DNA of 28,357 nucleotides from a virus. Location of the stretch: positions 1 through 28,357 of IMG/VR virus record IMGVR_UViG_3300036800_000026; one strand, written 5' to 3'. The stretch's first letter is position 1, and the number at the start of each line of letters is the position of its first letter. Of the stretch, positions 17,667 through 24,219 are shown one piece after another. The translations under genes and the position numbers were made by a program. The notes beneath the pieces are model-generated. The model had not been told where the DNA came from. It was given only the letters and a program-made list of their open reading frames with translations, and made no database searches.

Positions 17667-17972
17667 ATGGCGCTTCCGCGCATTGATACCTACAAGCTGT
17701 TCAACGCTCAGACGGCGAACGCCACCAGCGCGTCCGTCATCGCGGCGATCCCGTCAGGCTTCACCGTGTACGCATCGGGCGGCTTCGGCGGCGGTAACGT
17801 CCAGATGCAAGTGTCGCCCGATGGCGGCACGACCTGGGTCAACGACGGCACCACGATCACCGCCGATGGCGTCACTGAGTTCAGCACTGCGGCCACTGCC
17901 GTGCGCGCTGTCCTCGCTGGCGCGACTGCGGCGACGTTGAGTCTGTGGGTCGTCCCACACGACAACCGCTAA
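17667..17972 (+). CDS. Small beta-rich phage protein of unknown function
   Basis: This encodes 101 residues (MALPRIDTYKLFNAQTANATS...). The centre has GGFGGGNVQMQVSPDGGTTWVND, a repeat-sheet pattern seen in small phage structural proteins and in BNR/Asp-box-like turns (SPDGGTTW). The end is LSLWVVPHDNR. It lies between the HNH-like gene and the endolysin gene. A minor virion protein is possible. No catalytic motif or signal peptide is visible. Confidence 0.6.
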   Translation: MALPRIDTYKLFNAQTANATSASVIAAIPSGFTVYASGGFGGGNVQMQVSPDGGTTWVNDGTTITADGVTEFSTAATAVRAVLAGATAATLSLWVVPHDNR

Positions 17973-17975
17973 CAG

Positions 17976-18473
17976 ATGACACCTACCTTCCTCGCTGCCG
18001 TAGCCATCGTGCTGCGGCACGAGGGAGGCTATGTGAACGATCCTAAAGACCCTGGTGGCGAGACGAACTTCGGCATCAGCAAGCGTTCATACCCCTCCCT
18101 CGACATCAAGAATCTAACGGCCGATCAGGCCAAAGAGATTTACTTCCGCGACTTCTGGATCAAGAACAACATCAATCTTCTGCCCGTCACCATCGCGCCG
18201 AAGGTTCTCGATACGGTCGTCCTCGCCGGTCCTGAGTGGGGCGCTCGTCTCCTCCAGCTTGCTCTTGTCGGCCTCGGCCAGCGTCTAACCATCGACTGCA
18301 AGCTCGGCGTAATGACCGCCGCTGCGTGTCAGGCTGTCGATCCAGGCGCGCTCCTTTCCCTCTACTGCAACATGCTCGACGCGCACTACCGGCACATCGC
18401 CGACTCTCATCCTGACCTCGTGAAGTTCCTTCGCGGTTGGGAAGCGCGTGCGAAAGAGACAGACCTCGTTTGA
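17976..18473 (+). CDS. Endolysin, N-acetylmuramidase of the GH108 family
   Basis: This encodes 165 residues. The N-terminal motif LRHEGGYVNDPKDPGGETNFGIS carries the catalytic Glu (residue 16) in the E-G-G-Y context of glycoside hydrolase 108. A C-terminal region (NMLDAHYRHIADSHPDLVKFLRGWEARA) corresponds to the peptidoglycan-binding part of the family. It would cut the glycan chain of the cell wall at lysis. Residues 4-13 (TFLAAVAIVL) are mildly hydrophobic but belong to the folded N-terminal helix, so export probably depends on the holin. T7 uses an amidase encoded elsewhere, so this cassette differs. The stop overlaps the start of the lipase-like gene. Confidence 0.92.
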   Translation: MTPTFLAAVAIVLRHEGGYVNDPKDPGGETNFGISKRSYPSLDIKNLTADQAKEIYFRDFWIKNNINLLPVTIAPKVLDTVVLAGPEWGARLLQLALVGLGQRLTIDCKLGVMTAAACQAVDPGALLSLYCNMLDAHYRHIADSHPDLVKFLRGWEARAKETDLV

Positions 18474-19069
18474 TCCTCCCGACCGATACGGCCCGCGCGG
18501 CGTTAGCTGCTGCGGCCTACGACGCTTCGCGCGAGCCCACCTGGGTAACGTGCAAGAACACGCGCGTCTTCCTCGACAAAGGTGAGACGCATCCGATCAT
18601 CACCTTCGAGGGCACACGCCCGACGCTGCTATCCGACTGGATGGTGGACCTCGATCAACTCCCTTTCACCATCGACACCGTCCTGAACTCGCTGCCAGCC
18701 GGCTTCACTGCCGCCGTGCTGTCCGTGATCTTCCAGATCATGCACGACTTCCACGGCACTCCGGTTGGCTTCAACGGACACTCAATGGGCGCTGCAGAGG
18801 CCCTGCTTGCTGCCGCTCTGTGGGTTCGTGCGGGGCTCTTACTGTCCCGCGTAACGGCCTTCGAGCCGCCTCGGGTTGGCAAGCTCGGTGGTCTCCTAAC
18901 CAACGAAGACGTTCTGATCACCCACTGCGGGACCGATCCAGTGCCGGCAGTGCCATCATGGAAGGATCACCCGTACGCGGTCGATGCGCTGCCTAACCTG
19001 GGCAACTGGTCTCCCATCGCGTGCCATGAGATGGCGAACGTGCAGCAGGCGCTCAAGGCAGCAGCGTGA
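18470..19069 (+). CDS. Class-3 lipase-like alpha/beta hydrolase in the lysis cassette
   Basis: This encodes 199 residues from TTG 18470, which overlaps the endolysin stop (TTGA). The family marks of class-3 lipases are present in order: ITFEGTRPTLLSDWMVDLD (oxyanion strand and D-W-x-x-D, about 44-62), nucleophile elbow GHSMG (Ser 105), FEPPRVG (131-137), THCGTDPVPAVP (Asp 156) and a late His (ACHEM, His 186). It therefore looks catalytically complete. No signal peptide is obvious. Placed after the endolysin and before the large terminase, where T7 has the spanin gene, it probably acts on membrane lipid at lysis. An upstream TTG at 18437 is possible but would run well inside the endolysin gene. 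Confidence 0.82.
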   Translation: MILPTDTARAALAAAAYDASREPTWVTCKNTRVFLDKGETHPIITFEGTRPTLLSDWMVDLDQLPFTIDTVLNSLPAGFTAAVLSVIFQIMHDFHGTPVGFNGHSMGAAEALLAAALWVRAGLLLSRVTAFEPPRVGKLGGLLTNEDVLITHCGTDPVPAVPSWKDHPYAVDALPNLGNWSPIACHEMANVQQALKAAA

Positions 19070-20826
19070 CAGACGACAGCGTGCTGCTCGCTGGTAAGCG
19101 CCGCGAGCTAACAGCGTCGGAAGCAATCGCGCTCGGTATTGATCCTGCGCTCCTTGATTTCCGCAACTTCCTCTACCTTGTGTGGGAGCATCTTGGTCTC
19201 CCCGCTCCGACAACGCTTCAGTACGACATTGCGTCGTATCTGCAGAAGGGCCCACGCCGTCGCATCATTGAAGCCTTCCGAGGCGTCGGTAAGAGCTTCA
19301 TCACTGGTGCTTATGTGTGCTGGCGGCTGCTACTGAACCCGCAACTCAAGTTCCTAGTCATCTCCGCATCGAAGGACCGCGCCGATGCGTTCTCCATTTT
19401 CGTCAAACGCATCATCGCCGAGATGCCAATACTCCAGCATCTTACGCCTCGCGAAGATCAACGTGACTCCAACATCGCCTTCGATGTGGGACCAGCTACG
19501 ATTGATCAGTCGCCTAGCGTCAAGAGCGTCGGCATCACCGGCCAGATCACCGGCTCGCGTGCGGACGAGATCATCGCGGACGACGTTGAGTCGCTCAACA
19601 ACTCAGCCACGGTCGGACAGCGTCTCAAGCTCTCCGAGCAAGTCAAAGAGTTCGACGCCGTCCTGAAGCCCGGTGGAACGATCACGTACCTCGGCACGCC
19701 GCAGAACGAGTTCTCCCTCTACACACAACTGACAGCACGCGGGTACGAGCTTCGCGTGTGGCCGGCGCGTATCCCTGCAGCCGACAAGTTGAAGAACTAC
19801 GGGCTGAACCTCGCACCGATCATCGCTAAGCTGATCGACGATGGCGCAGCTACAGGCTCGCCTACCGACCCTAGACGGTTCAACGAACTGGACCTGAACG
19901 AGCGTGAGGCGTCCTACGGGCGCTCTGGCTTCGCCATGCAGTTCATGCTCGACACGACCTTGTCCGACGCTGAGCGTTACCCGCTGAAGCTCATGGACCT
20001 GATCGTGATGGCCCTCAACCCGACTGAAGCTCCCGCTAAGGTCGTCTGGGCTCCGACACCTAAGTCCATCATCAGCGACGTTCAGATGGTCGGGCTGGCT
20101 GGCGACAACTTCTACCGTCCTATGGAAGTGGTTGGTCCGTTCTCCCCATACACCGGCACGATCATGTCCATCGACCCAAGCGGCCGAGGCAAGGACGAGA
20201 CCGGCTACGCCATCGTGAAGGTGAAGAACGGTATCCTCTACCTGCTCGCTGCTGGTGGCTTCCAGGGCGGCTACGAGCCTGCCACGTTGCAGGCCCTCGC
20301 TGTCCTAGCGAAACGCTTCGAGGTCAATCAGATCGTCTGCGAGGACAACTTCGGTGACGGTATGTTCACCGCTTTGCTGCAGCCAGTGGTCTCGAAGGTG
20401 CATCCTTGCTTCGTCGAGGAGGTACACTCCACCGGCCAGAAGGAGCGGCGGATCATCGACACTCTAGAGCCCGTCATGAACCAGCATCGTCTGGTGGTCG
20501 ACGAGGCGGTCGTTCGCAACGACTACCAGGACGGCGATCCCCGGAAGACGCTGTTCTACCAGATGAGCCGGCTGACCAAGGATCGGGGCGCACTCGCGCA
20601 CGACGATAGGATCGAGGCGCTTGCTCTCGCGGTCCAGTTCTGGGTCGACAGCATGCGCCGCGACATCGACCAAGCGGTCAAAGATGAAGAATCTGAAAGG
20701 TTGATGGACTACATGGAAGACTTCATCGGAACAGTCTTCGGACAGGTTTCGCAGAACGGCACCATAAGTCGGGCTCAGACAGGGCAGGAGACCCCCAGAA
20801 AACCTACCGGCTGGCTCAAACTCTAG
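19066..20826 (+). CDS. Large terminase subunit (packaging ATPase/nuclease), T7 gp19-like
   Basis: This encodes 586 residues, the same as T7 gp19, from GTG 19066 overlapping the previous stop. Walker A is FRGVGKS (71-77), Walker B IIADDVE (169-175) and the coupling motif TYLGTP (about 207-212). The nuclease domain has SIDPSGRGKDE (Asp 370), CEDNFGDG (Glu 426, Asp 427) and AHDDRIEALA (Asp 513/514), so all acidic metal ligands are present. It drives DNA into the procapsid and cuts concatemers. It is the last gene of the late module. Hairpins follow the stop, then the long non-coding region that should contain the phage genome ends. Confidence 0.96.
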   Translation: MTDDSVLLAGKRRELTASEAIALGIDPALLDFRNFLYLVWEHLGLPAPTTLQYDIASYLQKGPRRRIIEAFRGVGKSFITGAYVCWRLLLNPQLKFLVISASKDRADAFSIFVKRIIAEMPILQHLTPREDQRDSNIAFDVGPATIDQSPSVKSVGITGQITGSRADEIIADDVESLNNSATVGQRLKLSEQVKEFDAVLKPGGTITYLGTPQNEFSLYTQLTARGYELRVWPARIPAADKLKNYGLNLAPIIAKLIDDGAATGSPTDPRRFNELDLNEREASYGRSGFAMQFMLDTTLSDAERYPLKLMDLIVMALNPTEAPAKVVWAPTPKSIISDVQMVGLAGDNFYRPMEVVGPFSPYTGTIMSIDPSGRGKDETGYAIVKVKNGILYLLAAGGFQGGYEPATLQALAVLAKRFEVNQIVCEDNFGDGMFTALLQPVVSKVHPCFVEEVHSTGQKERRIIDTLEPVMNQHRLVVDEAVVRNDYQDGDPRKTLFYQMSRLTKDRGALAHDDRIEALALAVQFWVDSMRRDIDQAVKDEESERLMDYMEDFIGTVFGQVSQNGTISRAQTGQETPRKPTGWLKL

Positions 20827-20830
20827 GTGG

Positions 20831-20870
20831 CCGGCTAGGGGTATAGCCGGGGAGGGCACATTGCTCTCCC
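20831..20870 (+). terminator. Possible terminator hairpins after the large terminase gene
   Basis: Two stems stand in a row: CCGGCT (20831-20836) with AGCCGG (20845-20850), and GGGAG (20850-20854) with CTCCC (20866-20870). There is no clear T-tract, only TGGCCTTCTC, so intrinsic termination would be weak. They could also be part of the packaging signal. Confidence 0.35.
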
Positions 20871-20896
20871 TGGCCTTCTCTGTGCGTCTGGTGGAG

Positions 20897-20924
20897 TGGA
20901 CTATCCAGAATAGAGGACAGTCCA
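20897..20924. promoter_or_regulatory. Pair of TGGAC-N-GTCCA-like operator sites
   Basis: TGGACTATCCA at 20897-20907 and AGGACAGTCCA at 20914-20924 each match an 11-base palindrome TGGAC-W-GTCCA with one mismatch. Their centres are 17 bases apart. Related sites recur only in the non-coding gaps to the right, so they look like binding sites of a phage regulator. Confidence 0.5.
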
Positions 20925-21338
20925 GTATGTGGCAACCAGAGATTACCCCGTACCCTAGTACCTATGCCCTGTGCTATTCCCCTTATGTGTATAGCTATTG
21001 CTACGCATGTAGGAGAGCTAGTGGTCCTGATGTGGACCTGAAGTGGTATTGAAGGGGCGAGGGTGTCCAGGGTCTTCCTCCCGACGCCCGCCGACCCTTC
21101 CCCTCAGTCGCCTGCTGGCGCAGGCTCCATCGGGGAAGTCCATAGCTGGAATATTCACCACAAAAATCTGAGGTGTCAGAGCGCACGCCGGCTGGGGTGG
21201 TTACCCCCGTGGCCCTCATCGCCGCCTTATAGGTGACCGCTCGGCCCTCAATCGCGTCATGGGCCACGCCCAAGACCACACATGATCCACAATCGCCAGC
21301 CTTCCTGCCACTAGCAACGGATTAAAGATCGCATTGGC

Positions 21339-21507
21339 GTGGTCTAGTGGCGTGCAACGTGGTGCTTAGGTGGTGCGCTAGTGGCGTTGAGTGTTAATCA
21401 GATGCGTTCGTTCTTGTTGGGACGTATCGCTATTTTTTTTGTCTATCAGCCATCCACGCCACCTCAACACCACCTAAGGCACCACGTTAGGCCACATCAT
21501 GGGCCAC
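21339..21507. repeat. Helically phased GTGG/CCAC repeats forming an imperfect dyad
   Basis: On the left, GTGG begins at 21339, 21347, 21359, 21370 and 21381. On the right, CCAC begins at 21454, 21459, 21470, 21482, 21492 and 21504. Most steps are 10-12 bases, one helical turn. The segment 21356-21375 is the reverse complement of 21468-21488 apart from one extra base. The two arms flank an AT-rich part with a T8 tract at 21433-21440. This is the architecture of an iteron or multi-site protein-binding region, such as a replication origin, partition-like site or integrase/regulator array. Confidence 0.6.
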
Positions 21508-21528
21508 ATCGGTGGCAGTCTAAGTCAC

Positions 21529-21605
21529 TGGACTGTCTAGGTGAGTGGACTTATCCACAACTTTGTGTGCATCTAGCGTGATTGTCTAGTTGACTGGACT
21601 GTGCC
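21529..21605. promoter_or_regulatory. Cluster of TGGAC-type sites around the DnaA box
   Basis: TGGACTGTCTA lies at 21529-21539, a perfect GTGGA/TCCAC dyad at 21545-21558 and a half-site TGGACTGT at 21595. Together with the copies at 20897, 22150, 22442 and 25361 they define a repeated operator-like element. Confidence 0.45.
21551..21559 (+). promoter_or_regulatory. Perfect DnaA box (TTATCCACA)
   Basis: TTATCCACA matches the strong consensus of the bacterial initiator DnaA exactly. It sits beside the phased repeats. One perfect nine-base match can occur by chance, but the setting next to iteron-like repeats makes a link to replication or to host-timed regulation plausible. Confidence 0.45.
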
Positions 21606-21795
21606 TTTTGTGGTTCTTAGAGCTTGTCAACGGCGATCAAGTCCGCTGACACGTCTGGTAGTTGAGACCGCGCGCCCTAGTCGGAACTAAAGCCCTAAGG
21701 GAATAGGAACGGTCAGACTGGTTTCCAGCGTTCTCGTCTCCGCGTGATGCTCGCGGACTGAGGATGCGCCAGCAAGCGCGAAACGAGGTTAGATC

Positions 21796-22017
21796 ATGTC
21801 AGTGTGTAGTCAGGAAGAACAACTCGCTATCGAACATCTGATTGACAAACACGGCTTAGGCTCTGTGCTTGAGACCATAGCGGTGTTGTGTGGCGACAAG
21901 GCTGGACATATACGCGCCAGCTACAGTGACAACGCCTTAGCGAGCGCATGGGACAAGGCTGAGCGTACTGTGTTCCGTTGTTCCTTCTCGCACTCTGTCC
22001 TCACGGTGACGCCGTGA
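21796..22017 (+). CDS. Small conserved-type phage protein, function unknown
   Basis: This encodes 73 residues with a GAGG ribosome site. The segment IDKHGLGSVLETIAVLCGDKAGHIRAS resembles a short helical protein often met in phages and proteobacterial prophages (HGLxxVLxxIAxxCxxKAxHI), recalled from memory. No enzyme motif is present. It is the first gene after the long non-coding region and so probably opens the early-type operon. Its stop overlaps the start of the next very small gene. Confidence 0.7.
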   Translation: MSVCSQEEQLAIEHLIDKHGLGSVLETIAVLCGDKAGHIRASYSDNALASAWDKAERTVFRCSFSHSVLTVTP

Positions 22018-22127
22018 GTGTGTTCAACATCCGCTCAAGTAAGGTCGGCGGGATACGCTTTCTGCGCATCGGCGTGTTCCAGTTCACATTCTGCAGGACG
22101 CGCAAGCCGTTCCACGCTGCGCTGTAG
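22014..22127 (+). CDS. Very small basic protein (37 residues)
   Basis: The frame starts with GTG 22014, overlapping the previous stop (GTGA), and ends at TAG 22125-22127. The translation VSVFNIRSSKVGGIRFLRIG then continues with a Phe-rich, Arg/Lys-rich tail. The pattern GGIRFLRIGxFxFxF is reminiscent of short basic proteins seen in phage early regions. The coding end runs into the terminator stem below. It is credible because of the tight overlap and the non-random sequence, but unproven. Confidence 0.5.
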   Translation: MSVFNIRSSKVGGIRFLRIGVFQFTFCRTRKPFHAAL

Positions 22128-22140
22128 CAGCTATTTTTTT
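22116..22140 (+). terminator. Intrinsic terminator
   Basis: The stem GCTGC (22116-22120) with GCAGC (22127-22131), loop of six, is followed by TA and seven T. It overlaps the stop of the small gene before it. The tract GCTATTTTTTT and the following GTTCTAACAG closely resemble 21429-21449. Confidence 0.6.
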
Positions 22141-22149
22141 GTTCTAACA

Positions 22150-22165
22150 GTCCAGCACACTGGAC
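22150..22165. promoter_or_regulatory. GTCCAG-CACA-CTGGAC palindrome before a small gene
   Basis: A perfect 6+6 inverted repeat with a 4-base centre lies between the terminator and the gene at 22189. It is made of the same half-sites as the TGGAC-N-GTCCA family but in everted order. It is probably the operator or part of the promoter of that gene. Confidence 0.5.
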
Positions 22166-22188
22166 ATAGGCACACGGGAGTAAGGTCA

Positions 22189-22431
22189 ATGGCACACTTC
22201 TACGGTACGATCCAAGGCGCACGCGGCGAGGCTTCACGGCTCGGTACGAAGTCTAGCGGTCTCCACGTTGTCGCCGCTTCGTGGCAAGGCGCGGTGGACG
22301 TTCAGCTATATGAACGTGACGGCATGGACTACGTGATTGTGTCGCTTAAGCCGTGGCAAGGTCACGGTGAAAGCCGGTTGCTCTATGAGGGGCCGGTAAG
22401 CGGATGCAAGGCCCTTGTCGCGTCTGCGTAG
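22189..22431 (+). CDS. Small conserved-type phage protein (MAHFYGTIQG family)
   Basis: This encodes 80 residues from ATG 22189, preceded by GGGAGTAAGG as ribosome site. The frame is open upstream, but that part lies over the terminator and palindrome. The sequence FYGTIQGARGEASRLGTKSSGLHVVAASWQGAVDVQLY is of a type common in phage genomes, mostly beta and of unknown function. It ends with a helical SRLLYEGPVSGCKALVASA. It is an isolated unit between two sets of operator-like elements, so it may be separately controlled. Confidence 0.75.
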   Translation: MAHFYGTIQGARGEASRLGTKSSGLHVVAASWQGAVDVQLYERDGMDYVIVSLKPWQGHGESRLLYEGPVSGCKALVASA

Positions 22432-22545
22432 TCCAGTCAACAGGATAGTCCAGGTAACGCTCAGTGATGCAGCGGTATCACCACGCCATTGCGTGTGGTG
22501 ATCACGGTGCAGCATGCGCCATCACAACACCATAGGAGCTTAGTC
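22431..22545. promoter_or_regulatory. Gap with operator half-sites and a strong hairpin
   Basis: GTCCA at 22431 and AGGATAGTCCA at 22442-22452 belong to the repeated operator-like family. ATCACCAC (22477-22484) pairs perfectly with GTGGTGAT (22495-22502) across a ten-base loop. The hairpin has no T-tract, so an operator or mRNA-processing role is more likely than termination. Confidence 0.5.
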
Positions 22546-22695
22546 ATGCGTTGTTTTGAAATCCGTCTATTCGACCGCTTTGGGAAGTACCTCAACAGTC
22601 TCCCGGCACAAGTGACGACACGCGGCCAAGCGTATCGCGCTGCCCGGTTGATGCTGGGCGGTGTCGCGGTGCGGTTCGAGATTGAGGAAATCTGA
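22546..22695 (+). CDS. Small protein of 49 residues, unknown
   Basis: The ATG at 22546 has an AGGAG site at good distance and is preferred over GTG 22489, which lies in the hairpin. The protein (MRCFEIRLFDRFGKYLNSLP...) reads as beta strand, loop, helix (RGQAYRAARLMLGG), strand (VAVRFEIEE), a small alpha/beta fold. Function is not recognised. It is the first gene of a closely spaced run. Confidence 0.65.
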   Translation: MRCFEIRLFDRFGKYLNSLPAQVTTRGQAYRAARLMLGGVAVRFEIEEI

Positions 22696-22697
22696 AC

Positions 22698-22955
22698 ATG
22701 ACCTATCGCAGCGGCTTTAACGCGCTCTCAGAGCGTCACCCTTACATCGTCGCCCGTCACCGTTTCATGGATGGCATGATCACGCGCCACCAAGCTGCGG
22801 CGATGATCGCGAGCGACCCCGAGTTCATCGCTGAGAGCGCGTTAGGTCACTCAGCGTTGAGTAAAGACGACCGTATCGCGCTCGCGTGGCGGATCGTTGA
22901 CGAGCAATGGCTACCTGAGCTTGTCGCTAAGTCGACGGGGAGGGTCGCAGCATGA
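22698..22955 (+). CDS. Small helical protein of 85 residues, unknown
   Basis: This has a GAGGAAA ribosome site and a 2-base gap after the previous stop. It reads MTYRSGFNALSERHPYIVARHRFMDGMITRHQAAAMIASD... and is mainly helical, with several His and Arg. The part HPYIVARHRFMDGMITRHQAAAMIASDPEF could be a small HTH-like or EF-hand-like helix pair, but no defining motif is present. The stop overlaps the next start (ATGA). Confidence 0.65.
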   Translation: MTYRSGFNALSERHPYIVARHRFMDGMITRHQAAAMIASDPEFIAESALGHSALSKDDRIALAWRIVDEQWLPELVAKSTGRVAA

Positions 22956-23152
22956 CCCTGCGCATGGTCAAGACGCGGTTCATTGGCGACACGGATAAAG
23001 CCGTACGCTCTGAACTGCACCAGCACCTAGCCGGTCATTCGGCAGAGTATTGGGCGATCAAGATATTCCGCGATGGGGCGGAGTTCCCGCGCGTGCATGT
23101 CGGCAAGCGTAGCTACATCAAATCGCGATGGGGCGAGGGGTTTCCGGCATGA
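22952..23152 (+). CDS. Small protein of 66 residues, unknown
   Basis: The start overlaps the preceding stop (ATGA). The protein is basic and Trp/Tyr-containing (AEYWAIKIFRDGAEFPRVHVGKRSYIKSRWGEGF), probably beta-rich, and could bind nucleic acid. An internal ATG four codons in is an alternative start. No family is recognised. It ends in another ATGA overlap, which indicates coupled translation with its neighbours. Confidence 0.6.
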   Translation: MTLRMVKTRFIGDTDKAVRSELHQHLAGHSAEYWAIKIFRDGAEFPRVHVGKRSYIKSRWGEGFPA

Positions 23153-23343
23153 TCCACGTAGGAACGCGCGTTGCGTATCAGCGCAGTTATCTCGCTATCA
23201 AGGGCTTACTCGAAACGCCAATGGCTACAGCGCGCGGCGTTGTGGTCAGTGCCGTTGATGCCGTTGCGATGGTGCAATGGGACAAGCGGCTAGGTCCGAA
23301 CAAGCCGCAACAAGTCACGATCACACAACTAGAGGAAGCCTGA
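23149..23343 (+). CDS. Small protein of 64 residues, unknown
   Basis: ATG 23149 overlaps the previous stop and is preferred to ATG 23128, seven codons upstream. The sequence MIHVGTRVAYQRSYLAIKGLL...ARGVVVSAVD...AMVQWDKRLGPNKPQQVTITQLEEA looks like a small KOW/SH3-like barrel: G-x-x-V-x-Y, then R-G-x-V-x-x, then V-x-W-D. That is a fold guess only. It is followed by one base and the next gene. Confidence 0.6.
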   Translation: MIHVGTRVAYQRSYLAIKGLLETPMATARGVVVSAVDAVAMVQWDKRLGPNKPQQVTITQLEEA

Positions 23344-23344
23344 C

Positions 23345-23659
23345 ATGGCAAAAATTCTCAACATCAATGACATGCTTGGCGCGGCGCAGGACAGCGCCTT
23401 GCCGTCATTCGAGCTTCACCGGAAAGCACTAGAGGCCGCAGCGGCGCTATTGGCCGAAGCTCTTGCATCGCATCTAGGCGTCATCACTCAGCCCGGCGGT
23501 TACGAGCAACACTTCGGCGGGCTGTGCTGCAACTTCTATGCGAAACGTAAAGGCCAGAAGTGTCCTGACGCGATCCACGAAGGCGACGAGGGTGGTGAAT
23601 GGCACACCGTCAACGGTGTCGAATGTCCGTGTCCGCCTAACACCTACCGCAACGACTGA
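23345..23659 (+). CDS. Cysteine-containing small protein, unknown
   Basis: This encodes 104 residues with GAGGAAG as ribosome site. The N-terminal half is a helical Ala/Leu-rich region (ALEAAAALLAEALASHLGV). The C-terminal half has CC, C and CPC cysteines plus several His (FGGLCCNFYAKRKGQKCPDAIHEGDEGGEWHTVNGVECPCPP), which might bind zinc. Spacing does not match a classic zinc finger. It ends the first part of the operon before a strong hairpin. Confidence 0.65.
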   Translation: MAKILNINDMLGAAQDSALPSFELHRKALEAAAALLAEALASHLGVITQPGGYEQHFGGLCCNFYAKRKGQKCPDAIHEGDEGGEWHTVNGVECPCPPNTYRND

Positions 23660-23670
23660 TAGCTCGATCC

Positions 23671-23694
23671 CTGCGCCTCTTTCGAGGGGCGCAG
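23671..23694 (+). terminator. 10-bp hairpin with a TTCG loop between small genes
   Basis: CTGCGCCTCT (23671-23680) pairs with AGGGGCGCAG (23685-23694), with one G-T pair, across TTCG. UUCG loops are very stable in RNA. No T-tract follows, so it may protect or process the mRNA or give partial termination rather than act as a full intrinsic terminator. Confidence 0.55.
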
Positions 23695-23730
23695 TAGTCG
23701 ACCCATCATCCACACATAGGAGCTACTACC

Positions 23731-24219
23731 ATGCCTGACGGAATGTCCGTTGTGCAGCCGATTGACCTTGCGAAGCCGGAAGGCGGCTTTTGGGTTGATC
23801 CTAAAGGCGGCCTGATCCCGGTTTGGGGCAAGTGCGATCACGAGCGCACGATCAATAGCCAGCGTGATATTGGCAGCTACGGCGATGCGTACCGCCTTGG
23901 CTACGTGCGCGTGTCAACGTGCCAGGACAGCGATCACGGCTTCTATGTCACGTTCATCACGGAACACGCGACCGTTAAGGCGATATGCGAAGCGGTGAGC
24001 ATTGCACGGCATCATGCGCTGCACCGGCCGCACAGCGAGTGGCGCTTTGAGGACTACGACTGCGTCAGCGCGTCCGTGTACGAGACGGACGGCAACAAGT
24101 TCGCCCGCAAGCTTATGAAGATCGCGCTCGAGAAGAACGCGGCAGAGAAGCAAGCGGCGGCACAACAGCGTGCCGATGCGTACCACGATGCTGACACTGT
24201 GAAAGGGTTGGGAATATGA
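23731..24219 (+). CDS. Phage protein of 162 residues, unknown
   Basis: This has an AGGAG site upstream of ATG 23731. The sequence has a beta-rich first half (GGFWVDPKGGLIPVWGKCDHERTI, then LGYVRVSTCQDSDHGFYVTFITEHATVKAICEAV) and a long charged C-terminal helix (ARKLMKIALEKNAAEKQAAAQQRAD). The LIPVW-x(3)-DH pattern is like a small peptidase or host-interaction protein, but no full motif is present. The stop overlaps the next start (ATGA). Confidence 0.65.
   Translation: MPDGMSVVQPIDLAKPEGGFWVDPKGGLIPVWGKCDHERTINSQRDIGSYGDAYRLGYVRVSTCQDSDHGFYVTFITEHATVKAICEAVSIARHHALHRPHSEWRFEDYDCVSASVYETDGNKFARKLMKIALEKNAAEKQAAAQQRADAYHDADTVKGLGI

Larger units (their letters stand above)
20827..21795. other. 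Long non-coding region at the expected junction of phage genome ends
   Basis: No convincing gene is seen in these 969 bases. The short frames at 20861 and 21381 have poor ribosome sites and odd composition. The region follows the large terminase, where the right end of a T7-type linear genome lies, and precedes early-type small genes, so in the prophage the two termini should be joined here. It contains hairpins after the terminase, a 6-bp stem GCCTGC/GCAGGC around 21111-21126, a TCCGCG/CGCGGA stem around 21740-21760, phased GTGG/CCAC repeats, a DnaA box and TGGAC-type palindromes. The terminal repeat itself cannot be recognised because it is present once. Confidence 0.6.

Noticed and set aside
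20861-21052. 63-codon frame after the large terminase
   Set aside because: No ribosome site, odd Tyr/Cys/Ser-rich translation, and it runs over the operator-like palindromes.
21381-21581. 66-codon frame within the phased repeat region
   Set aside because: Its His/Pro-rich sequence is the direct result of the CCAC repeats, and the start lies inside the repeat array.
22018-22188. N-terminal extension of the MAHFYGTIQG protein
   Set aside because: The extension crosses an intrinsic terminator and a palindrome. ATG 22189 has a good ribosome site and gives the usual N-terminus.
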